From: Plasmodium relictum
Lineage: Eukaryota; Apicomplexa; Aconoidasida; Haemosporida; Plasmodiidae
Direction of reading: 5' to 3'
Length of the DNA stretch: 64,000 nt
Assembly (NCBI RefSeq): GCF_900005765.1
Contig: NC_041682.1
Span: forward strand, 474,420 to 538,419
Part shown: positions 56,156 through 64,000 of the stretch, in pieces
Layout: the number at the start of each line of letters is the position of its first letter
Position numbering within the stretch: the first letter of the stretch is position 1
Position numbers and translations under genes: made by a program
Notes under the pieces: generated by a model
Told to the model about the DNA's origin: nothing
The model's input: only the letters and a program-made list of their open reading frames with translations
Database searches by the model: none

Positions 56156-59100
56156 CTATTTCTTGTTTAAAACTATATCTACATTAAAAGAGAGAACATA
56201 TTTTTCATTGAAAATATCATATTCTTCTGTGTTTTTTCTTATAAATGATGTTATGAATTCAGATATATTTTGATGAGTTGAGGAAGAATGCACTATATTT
56301 GTCTCAGATAACAAATCATTTTTAATAAAATTAATGTAAAATAATTTTAAGCATTCAAGAGAAAGTGATGATATATTTAAGGGAGAATCAGGAAAAGTTA
56401 ACAATACAAATAAAAGAAAAATATTTCTTTTATCAAGGTTATTCATATTATAATTTGGAAATATTTTTAATATCATTTGAATTAAAAATTTTATTTTTTT
56501 TTTAATTTTTTTTTTACTTTCTTTGTCAAGATACTCTAGAAAGGAAAAAAAATTTAAGATATATGTTGATATATTTGGAATATAAAAAACATTTGCAGGA
56601 AGTTTTAAAAAGTGAATGTAAAATATGTGCTTCCATTTTTCTTTATTTTTTAAAATAAGGTATCTAAATAAAAGATCTGCTTCTTTTAAGTAATCTAAAA
56701 ATATAATACTATTAAAGAATTTTATTTGGTATTCTATTTTAACATTATTTTCTGCAAATATATTCATAATATATTTTTTGCATAATATATACATAGTATT
56801 GACTTCTCTTAATTTGCTGTTTTTTAAGGAAACAAATATATCAATAATATTCATATTTGTTAATTTTACTTCATTATTAATTTTATTTTTCAATTTATTA
56901 TTATATAATGTATATAAAAATATGTTGAGTTGTTTTATTAATTCATTTTTTAAACATTGTTCGTTGTAATTTTCTTTATCATAGTTATAAAAATCATTTT
57001 TAAATAATTCAATTTTTTCTATATTCTTTTCATTTATATTTTTACACTTGTTTTCGAAATTATTATTAATATGTAAAAGTAAATTATTATTTTTTCTGTA
57101 CTTGCTACAGTTAATGTTTTCTTTTTTTTCTTTATTTTTTTTTTGACAATCCATTTTTTCTAAATTTATATTTTCATATATCAATTTTTTGTTATTTTTT
57201 GGCCCAGTAAAATTCAGTGATATTTTTTTTGTTTGATCTGAATACTTAATAATAGTATAATAAAAACTAGCTATATTATTTATTATTATAACTAAATGGT
57301 TTTCATCTAAATCATCACATTTAATAAAGTTATTAAAATATAATAATATGAAATAGTTAAATTTTTTGTAGAATAAACAACACTTTTTGTAATTTTGAAA
57401 ATATATATGTAAAATTTCCTTGATAAAAGTAAAATTATTCATAAAATTTTTATCATTCAATATAATTTTAGTTGACAAATTTATAATATTTGTAAATATT
57501 AAATAATTGCTATTACAACTGTAATTGTTATTAATTTTATTTTCATTGTTTGTTATCAAACTACTTGATTCTTCAATAATACGTTTCATTATATAAAAGA
57601 GATATTTCATATCAATATTTTGTAATTTTTCTTTCATAAATTCATAGTAGGAGCAAAAAATATCATGATTAAAATTTTTTGTTTTTAAAAATGCTGAAAG
57701 TATGTAAAAAAAATTTTCTTCATGCAAGTAATTTCTTTTGCATTTTATTAATTCGTTTAAAAAAATTAGTAACCTTTCTTTTATATAATTATTATTTTCA
57801 TAAAAAGAATAGATATTTTCATAAACCCTAAAAAAGGTGTTCAAAGAGTACTGTGTTAAAAAATTAGGATTATTTATAATGCTACTTTTATTGTTATTAT
57901 TTCTTAATAAAAACTTCTCAAAATTTATGTCAGAGTTTTTTTTACATAAAAAAGAGTTATGCTGAATCAATGAAAATTCTGAAAATTTACTTTTATTAAG
58001 GTGAAATAAAATATTCATTATCTTATCTATAGCATTTTTTATGCTTATATCTATATTATTAAAACTTATATTTTTATTATCCTTAACATTATGTTTAGTG
58101 GACAAAAAAGTGTGTTCAATAATATTATTTTTTTCATTATTTGGTACTGCTGTAATATCATTGCTATTATTCTTTTTATTAAAGACATTATTTTTATTAT
58201 AAATACTTTCTTGACATTTTGTCTTTAAGCTTTTCTTTATTTCATTAAATTTTATTAAAAAATTAATAAACATTATAATTTCTGTTTCATTTTTAAATAA
58301 ATTAGAATCATTTGTATTTAAATAATTAAAACAATTATTTAAAAAAGGCATATTTAGCCCTTTATAATATAAATATATGTTAAGTAATAATAAAATATGA
58401 TGATTTGATAAATTCTCATAATATTTCTTATCATAAGTCATATTTTCACTTTTTATTAAATAATTTAAAATAGATATTCTAAATATATCATTTATATTAA
58501 AAGAAATAAATATTTTATTTGTTTTATGTAAATAATGCACAACTGTAATTAATTTTCCTAATTTCAAATCATTTTTTTCTCTATATGGATGTAATATACA
58601 ATTCGATACACTTTGTATTAATATAATTAAGTTAATTATTTGTTTTTGCTTTATATTCAATATTTCCAAATTTTTTTTTTTTTCATATAAAATTTTCTTT
58701 TCAATTTGTTTAAAATATATCTTATAAGAATTTAAGCTTGAACAGATTAATAATTGATAATATAAACCTTTTAATAAATTAATCATCATATTTATATGAA
58801 GATTATAGTACTGAACATATATACAATTATATGAGTTATTTAAAAAATTGGTAATATTAAGAAATATATTTTTATAATTTCTTAATTCACTTAATAAAAT
58901 GGACATATTTACATAAATGGAAAAAAAATTATTCAATTCATTTTGCGATATAATTATAGAATCATTCTGATAAATCGAAATATAACTGATCAATTGATTG
59001 AAAAACTGTTCTAAACATTTTTCTCCATCTTCATAATTTCTTGATAAAAAATTTTGAATTTTTATAATTTTTATAACATTAATTATATGCGAATAATTCC

Positions 59101-60472
59101 ATATGTTTATATGATTTTCTGTATTACATTTTTTAAATTGTTTTTTCGAAACATTTAAATTTTCTTTATTGCTATCATCATATTCACTGTTTTCTTTTTT
59201 TGATTGATCATAGCTATTCTTCAATTCATTACTTTTTTTATTAAATATTTTATTGCACTCTTTTAAAATGTTGTATAATATATCGTAATTTGTTTTTTTA
59301 TATATAAATAAATTACGCTTATTTGTTTTTTGCTTATCAAATATACTTAAACTTGCTGACAAATAAGATAAAGATAATCTGAAATTTATGTTGAATTCAA
59401 TTATTTTACTTCCTAATAGAGAAATATTATACAAAATTTTTTCATTAATAAAAGATGGATGGTTAGATAAAAATATAATAAAGCTATTTAAGTAAGCAAA
59501 CGTTTCTTCATCGAAATCTTTATATTTATAATTTTTATTAGATAATTTTTTAATTTCATTATTACTTAAAGCATTCTTGTTGACTTCTTTCATAAAAGAA
59601 GCTTCATCAGTTGATATATTTTCTTTGATCAAACAATCTTTGCCTTTTATATTATTTTGGTTTTCTAAATTACTTTGATCATAATTTTTTAATTTATGTA
59701 AATTACATTTATATAAATTATATTCCTTGTTAATATCCTTTTTCTCAATTATTTCGTTATCTAAATTTTTTTTATTTATATTTGTTTTATTATTTAATTT
59801 GTTATAATTTTTTTTGGGGTAAAATTTATTAAAATTACTGAAAAAGGAAAAATAAAATATATTTTTAACTAGTTCATTTGAGACATCATTAGATTTATTT
59901 TTGTGAATATATTTAGATAAATTATTTAATACTTCATAAATATTTTTTAAATTGTAATTTCTCAAATTCAAATTAACATTATAATGAATATAATCAAAAA
60001 TATTTATTGAACAATTGTCATAAATACCATTTTTTAAATTATTTAAATAATATTTTTTTTTTATTAAAATATTATAAAATGATAACATCAAATTTTTGTT
60101 TATATATATATCTCTGTTTTTAGGATTTTCATTGATTATTGACAAAATTTCGTTTACAACATTATCCAGTTTATTTGACTTAATTGTATTTAATATCAAT
60201 TCAATTTTACTTTTTTCTTTACTTACAGGCAAATTATTATATTTTATTTGTTCATAATCATTTTCCAAGTTATTATTTTTTATTATATGATATACATCAT
60301 TTTTCTTGTTACTATTTTTTTCAACTATTATTTTTACATTTTTTAATTCTAATGATTTAGAACAATTTGAATATTTTTTCAGTATTAAGAAATAATTATT
60401 ATTATCTAATTCATAATTTAATTTATTTTTAATAAAGTAAGGAATATTATTTAATTTTTGATAAAACTGCAT
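56156..60472 (-). CDS. Large Asn/Lys-rich Plasmodium protein, possibly ending in half a RAP domain
   Basis: Single exon, 1438 aa, ATG start. No signal peptide or membrane helix is seen. The body is made of many short hydrophobic helices (Ile/Leu/Phe/Tyr) separated by Asn/Lys-rich loops, as in the helical-repeat (FASTK/OPR-like) part of apicomplexan RAP proteins. The last 40 residues, QNISEFITSFIRKN followed by YVLSFNVDIVLNKK, resemble the first half of a RAP domain, where a D-I-V-L strand normally leads into an I-E-x-D-G-P motif. Here a TAG stop comes first, and no donor or downstream exon with that motif was found. RAP proteins act in mitochondrial or apicoplast RNA handling; this function is only a suggestion here. 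It could equally be an unrelated conserved protein. Confidence 0.7.
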   Translation of the reverse strand: MQFYQKLNNIPYFIKNKLNYELDNNNYFLILKKYSNCSKSLELKNVKIIVEKNSNKKNDVYHIIKNNNLENDYEQIKYNNLPVSKEKSKIELILNTIKSNKLDNVVNEILSIINENPKNRDIYINKNLMLSFYNILIKKKYYLNNLKNGIYDNCSINIFDYIHYNVNLNLRNYNLKNIYEVLNNLSKYIHKNKSNDVSNELVKNIFYFSFFSNFNKFYPKKNYNKLNNKTNINKKNLDNEIIEKKDINKEYNLYKCNLHKLKNYDQSNLENQNNIKGKDCLIKENISTDEASFMKEVNKNALSNNEIKKLSNKNYKYKDFDEETFAYLNSFIIFLSNHPSFINEKILYNISLLGSKIIEFNINFRLSLSYLSASLSIFDKQKTNKRNLFIYKKTNYDILYNILKECNKIFNKKSNELKNSYDQSKKENSEYDDSNKENLNVSKKQFKKCNTENHINIWNYSHIINVIKIIKIQNFLSRNYEDGEKCLEQFFNQLISYISIYQNDSIIISQNELNNFFSIYVNMSILLSELRNYKNIFLNITNFLNNSYNCIYVQYYNLHINMMINLLKGLYYQLLICSSLNSYKIYFKQIEKKILYEKKKNLEILNIKQKQIINLIILIQSVSNCILHPYREKNDLKLGKLITVVHYLHKTNKIFISFNINDIFRISILNYLIKSENMTYDKKYYENLSNHHILLLLNIYLYYKGLNMPFLNNCFNYLNTNDSNLFKNETEIIMFINFLIKFNEIKKSLKTKCQESIYNKNNVFNKKNNSNDITAVPNNEKNNIIEHTFLSTKHNVKDNKNISFNNIDISIKNAIDKIMNILFHLNKSKFSEFSLIQHNSFLCKKNSDINFEKFLLRNNNNKSSIINNPNFLTQYSLNTFFRVYENIYSFYENNNYIKERLLIFLNELIKCKRNYLHEENFFYILSAFLKTKNFNHDIFCSYYEFMKEKLQNIDMKYLFYIMKRIIEESSSLITNNENKINNNYSCNSNYLIFTNIINLSTKIILNDKNFMNNFTFIKEILHIYFQNYKKCCLFYKKFNYFILLYFNNFIKCDDLDENHLVIIINNIASFYYTIIKYSDQTKKISLNFTGPKNNKKLIYENINLEKMDCQKKNKEKKENINCSKYRKNNNLLLHINNNFENKCKNINEKNIEKIELFKNDFYNYDKENYNEQCLKNELIKQLNIFLYTLYNNKLKNKINNEVKLTNMNIIDIFVSLKNSKLREVNTMYILCKKYIMNIFAENNVKIEYQIKFFNSIIFLDYLKEADLLFRYLILKNKEKWKHIFYIHFLKLPANVFYIPNISTYILNFFSFLEYLDKESKKKIKKKIKFLIQMILKIFPNYNMNNLDKRNIFLLFVLLTFPDSPLNISSLSLECLKLFYINFIKNDLLSETNIVHSSSTHQNISEFITSFIRKNTEEYDIFNEKYVLSFNVDIVLNKK

Positions 60473-60563
60473 TAAATCTTTAATATAAAAATTCTTTAGA
60501 AGTTTTAAACAAGTTTTAGAATAAAAATAATAATTTAAAATATATATAGTCTTTATAAATAAT

Positions 60564-60599
<36 letters not shown>

Positions 60600-61192
60600 A
60601 AATGCTATTTTTTAGTTATTTTTTTTTAAATGAAAACATCATGTAAATTATATATAAATATTAAGAAATAATTTTAATAAAATATTAAGAAAGAAATAAT
60701 TTTATTCATTTAATACTTAGTAAATATAATATTTTTAACATACCTCTGTAGCAAAAAAAAAAAAAAAAAAAAAAATTAAAAAAAAAAATTATAAAAAATG
60801 AAAATAAAAATATTTAAAAATTTGAAAAAAATAACAAAATTGTTCAAAAAAAGAAAATAATATTAATATATATAAAAAAATAAGTATAAAAATATATTAA
60901 AATTATGAAATTAAAAAACTGTAATGCATATAAAATAGTTATATAAATGCAATAGTTCTCATAAATATAAGAACTAGTTAAAAAATTATTCCTTTAACAA
61001 TAAGTGGGAACCATATATTTTATTGCAATAATTCATGATAAATATTATCTTAGTAACAAAAAGGGTATAAAAAAAAAAAAAAGTGTATAAGCTTATATAT
61101 GAAAAAAACATATGAATATAACTGTTAAAAAATAGAAAATTGAATCGAAAAAAAAGGAGCTTTTTAAAAATTTATGTAACCGTTTATTCAAA
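60473..61192. other. Divergent promoter region, Asn-rich protein (-) and KRR1 (+)
   Basis: 720 bases between genes read outward. It contains a (CT)n run at about 60564-60580 running directly into a TA run (60581-60598), and long A tracts at 60752-60775. No exon is seen. Confidence 0.6.
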
Positions 61193-62098
61193 ATGAGTAC
61201 CGTTGAAGAAAAACCAAAAAACAAAAAATATAGGAAAGATAAACCTTGGGATAACGAAAATATAGATCACTGGAAGATTGAAAAATTTACAAAAGAAGAT
61301 AATAAACATCATTTTTTAGAAGAATCTAGTTTTAAGGTACTCTTTCCAAAATATAGAGAAAAATATTTACAACAGTTTTGTACAGATATAAAAAATGTAT
61401 TAAATAAACATTTTATAAAATTTGAAATAAACCTAATTGAGGGATATATGTGTGTGAAAACAACGAAAAAAACATTCGATCCCTATATAATAATAAAAGC
61501 AAGAGATATGATTTCTTTATTATCAAGAAGTGTTCCCTTTAATCACGCAAAACGAGTTTTAGAAGATGAAATTTTTAGTGATATTATAAAAATAAGTGGT
61601 TATGTTCGTAATAAAAATAAATTTATCAAAAGAAGACAAAGGTTATTAGGAAGTAATGCAACCACATTAAAAGCTTTGGAAATTTTAACTAATTGCTACA
61701 TATGTGTTCACGGAAAAACAGTCAGTGTTATTGGACATTTCAAATCATTAAAAATTGTAAGAAGAATTATTATTGACTGTATGAAAAATATCCATCCTGT
61801 TTATCATATAAAAGAATTAATAGCAAAGAGAGAATTAGAAAAAAATGAAAATTTTAAAAATGAAAATTGGGAAAAGTATTTACCTAATTTTAAAAAAAGA
61901 AATGTTCAAAGAAAAAAAATCAAAGAAAAATTAGACAAAAAGAAAAATAAGAAAAAATCTGTCTTTCCTCCTGATCAGTTACCAAGAAAAATTGATATTC
62001 AAATGGAGACTGGTGAATACTTTTTAAATAATGAAAAGCCAAAAAAAAAAAAAAAAAAGAGTGAAAACAACGATGATTCTCTAGATAGTAAAATATGA
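61193..62098 (+). CDS. KRR1: KRR1, small-subunit processome component
   Basis: Single exon, 301 aa. It matches KRR1 along its length: the N-terminal KPWDNENIDHWKIEKF, then SSFKVLFPKYREKYLQ, then a KH domain (about 120-205) with YVRNKNKFIKRRQRLLG and SNATTLKALEILTNCYI. After it come HPVYHIKELIAKREL and NENWEKYLPNFKKRN, both diagnostic for KRR1. The C-terminus is Lys-rich, as expected for nucleolar targeting, with a run of A coding poly-Lys. KRR1 pairs with other assembly factors in the nucleolar 90S pre-ribosome and is needed for 18S rRNA maturation. The KH domain lacks the usual GxxG, as is normal for KRR1, where it makes protein contacts. The ATG at 61193 follows an A-rich leader. Confidence 0.95.
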   Translation: MSTVEEKPKNKKYRKDKPWDNENIDHWKIEKFTKEDNKHHFLEESSFKVLFPKYREKYLQQFCTDIKNVLNKHFIKFEINLIEGYMCVKTTKKTFDPYIIIKARDMISLLSRSVPFNHAKRVLEDEIFSDIIKISGYVRNKNKFIKRRQRLLGSNATTLKALEILTNCYICVHGKTVSVIGHFKSLKIVRRIIIDCMKNIHPVYHIKELIAKRELEKNENFKNENWEKYLPNFKKRNVQRKKIKEKLDKKKNKKKSVFPPDQLPRKIDIQMETGEYFLNNEKPKKKKKKSENNDDSLDSKI

Positions 62099-62703
62099 TA
62101 CATGAATAAATTGTATATATATCAATAATCATCAATCATATGAACAATTTTCTTTTATTTTAGTTATTTCATAATAATAAAATTTAATTTCTCATAATGG
62201 TACTTGCTACAGATTATTATATTGAAAGTATTTAAATGGAAAACAAAAAAAATAAAAATAAAATAAAAAAATAAAAAATGAAATAAAATAAAATGAATAA
62301 AATAATTTATATAAGAAATATGAGAAAAAAATAAAAAAGAGAAAATTAATAAGAAATAATATCTTTGCTCAAAATGAAAATAAAAAAGAGAAAGAAAAAA
62401 TATAATGAAGAAAATACGATATATATGAATAGTTTAAAATAATTAAAATAATATTTATTATATATTTAAAAAAAAAAAAATACAACTATTTTATTTTGCT
62501 TGCTGTTTTATATTTTTACTATATCCTTTGTGGTATTTATTTGTTTTTTTTAATTTACTTAATTTGGACAAATATTTTTTTATATATTTTTTTTTAAGAA
62601 ATCATATAGTTTAAATATGTATAATATTATTATTTTATTATATTTTATTATTCTATTTTATTTTATTTTATTTTTTCTTTATATATACATATATTTGAAT
62701 AAA
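62099..62703. other. Tail-to-tail spacer between KRR1 and the C2CD5-like gene
   Basis: 605 bases, A-rich on the left and T-rich on the right, with (AAAAT)n-like stretches at 62249-62303. No gene is seen. Confidence 0.6.
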
Positions 62704-64000
62704 TCAAATTTTTGCAACATCTCCACAGATACTAATAAGGGCATAGCCATGAGATTTTTCTTCTCTTAAAAATAAATTAGTAATTTTAAAGGAAGATATT
62801 AAATTAGCACCAATTGCTTTTATATGAGATTTTGCTATAAATAATATATCTGATATTAAACTTTGATAAAAAAAATCGAATTTTTTTAAATTAATGTTTT
62901 CTTTCACTATATGCAAAGATATAACCCCAAAATATTTTTTTATTATCACATTTGGTAATATATTTAATGGAGTAATAATAATTGAAGAAAATTTATTTTC
63001 TGTATAATTTTCGTATAAGTTTTTTCTGTTTTCTAATAAAATATAATTTTTTAATTGATTGAATAATAATAAACTTTCATTTAGGTTGTTTACTTCAGAA
63101 GTAGATTGATTTTTTCTTTCTCCTTTTTTTAATAATAAATGAAATTTATTTATTTTTTTTTTTTTTTTGTCTTTTTCTTTTTGAATCATTCCCTTTGGAT
63201 TCATATTTTTGTTTCTTTTTCTCTTGAAGAAATTTTTAATTTTCTCACCAAAATTAAAAAAGCGAAAATTACAAAATTTGTTAGTAAAAAAATTTGAAAC
63301 ATTTATTTTACTTTTTTTATTTCCTTGTGACGTGATAAAACCAAATTGAGAAAATTCATTTGTTTCTTTTTTTTTACAAACAACTTTATAGGGATCATAA
63401 GTAAAAAAATTTGTATTATAGAATAACTCTGATTTCTCCATATAATAATTTTCTAAATGATTAAAAAAATGTTTGAGTAGGTTTTCTTGAATAGATTTAT
63501 TCATATTACCTAATTCTAAATTTATAACATCATTATTTTTAACTTTTATTAAATGTCCTGTAAGCATAATTTCTAATATATCAAATGAAACAAAAGAATA
63601 ATTTATTTTTATACTACATATACAACAAGGAAACAAATTGTGTATAAAAATATAAAATATAAAAATATTATATAAATCAATATATGCTTTATTAATTTTT
63701 TCATAAATTACATCAACTTCATTATTGTTATCAGAAAATAAATTGATTCTTTTAATTAAATATATATAACTTTTAGATAAATTATTTAAGTAATTATATT
63801 TGCTTTTATTCTTGAATTTTTTTTGCCTTTTCTTCTTTCTTTTTTCTTCATCTATTTTTTTTTTTCTTTGCTCTTTTATTTTGGAAGAATTTTCATTTTC
63901 ATCAAATGAAAAAATTTGATTATTATTACTATAAAAAGAGGATACTTTTATATCTTCATTTCTTTTTATTTCATTTATTAAATTTGTAACTTTCTTTTTA
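62704..64000 (-). CDS. C2CD5-like protein, C-terminal part (runs off the window)
   Basis: The minus-strand frame is open from the right edge to the TAA at 62704-62706, giving 431 codons; the true start lies outside. The last 95 residues match the C-terminal domain of animal C2CD5: IITPLNILPNVIIKKYFGVISLHIVKE, then FYQSLISDILFIAKSHIKAIGANLISSF, and finally GYALISICGDVAKI (the family has an A-H-V-A-x-L-G-G-N-A segment and an I-N-V-x-G-D end). An upstream block, LFPCCICSIKINYSF, is followed by ILEIMLTGHLIKV. The rest is Lys/Asn-rich. C2CD5 has an N-terminal C2 domain that binds calcium and phospholipid and works in vesicle fusion in mammals. Whether a C2 domain is present here cannot be seen. 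Confidence 0.75.
   Translation of the reverse strand, partial: KKKVTNLINEIKRNEDIKVSSFYSNNNQIFSFDENENSSKIKEQRKKKIDEEKRKKKRQKKFKNKSKYNYLNNLSKSYIYLIKRINLFSDNNNEVDVIYEKINKAYIDLYNIFIFYIFIHNLFPCCICSIKINYSFVSFDILEIMLTGHLIKVKNNDVINLELGNMNKSIQENLLKHFFNHLENYYMEKSELFYNTNFFTYDPYKVVCKKKETNEFSQFGFITSQGNKKSKINVSNFFTNKFCNFRFFNFGEKIKNFFKRKRNKNMNPKGMIQKEKDKKKKKINKFHLLLKKGERKNQSTSEVNNLNESLLLFNQLKNYILLENRKNLYENYTENKFSSIIITPLNILPNVIIKKYFGVISLHIVKENINLKKFDFFYQSLISDILFIAKSHIKAIGANLISSFKITNLFLREEKSHGYALISICGDVAKI

Overview
This window is nuclear DNA of a malaria parasite (genus Plasmodium). The evidence is extreme A+T bias with long A, T and TA tracts, genes broken by short AT-rich GT-AG introns, Asn/Lys-rich insertions inside proteins, and a gene content that matches one known block: the 6-cysteine pair P230/P230p beside a patatin-like phospholipase, apicoplast IspF, acyl carrier protein and ribosome recycling factor. 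The same neighbourhood lies on chromosome 2 of P. falciparum, here written in the opposite direction. The protein sequences are clearly not those of P. falciparum. The composition would suit an avian parasite (P. gallinaceum or P. relictum type), but the species call is inference. Layout, left to right: a SPX-RING ubiquitin ligase (+); an 8-exon neurotransmitter-symporter-family transporter (+); an unrecognised Lys/Ser-rich protein (+); a 7-exon ARMT1/DUF89 damage-control phosphatase (+); 2-exon apicoplast IspF (-); an 8-exon exosome RNase PH-fold subunit (+); a 3-exon patatin-like phospholipase (+); P230 (-); P230p (-); an EMC10-like ER membrane protein (-); a 7-exon RNA polymerase I RPA43-like subunit (+); apicoplast ribosome recycling factor (-); 3-exon apicoplast ACP (-); a very large histidine acid phosphatase (+); a large Asn-rich protein that may end in half a RAP domain (-); KRR1 (+); and the 3' part of a C2CD5-like gene that runs off the right edge (-). 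Working themes: P230, P230p and the patatin phospholipase are linked to gametes and transmission. IspF (isoprenoid precursors), ACP (fatty acid synthesis) and RRF (organelle translation) act in the apicoplast. KRR1, RPA43 and the exosome subunit serve rRNA synthesis and processing. These are neighbours, not an operon; each gene should have its own promoter. Exon structures were built by hand from reading frame, splice sites and family fit; all the phases close, but no transcript data were used. Several starts were moved to the first ATG because the longest open frame began at TTG. I see no tRNA, rRNA, CRISPR array, transposon or telomere repeat. I found no convincing wholly new system. The points most worth checking are the AP2-G-type sites upstream of P230, the degenerate 6-cysteine domains of P230p, the Gln in the acid phosphatase His-Asp motif, the truncated RAP-like end, and the distant homology calls (EMC10, RPA43, C2CD5, ARMT1).
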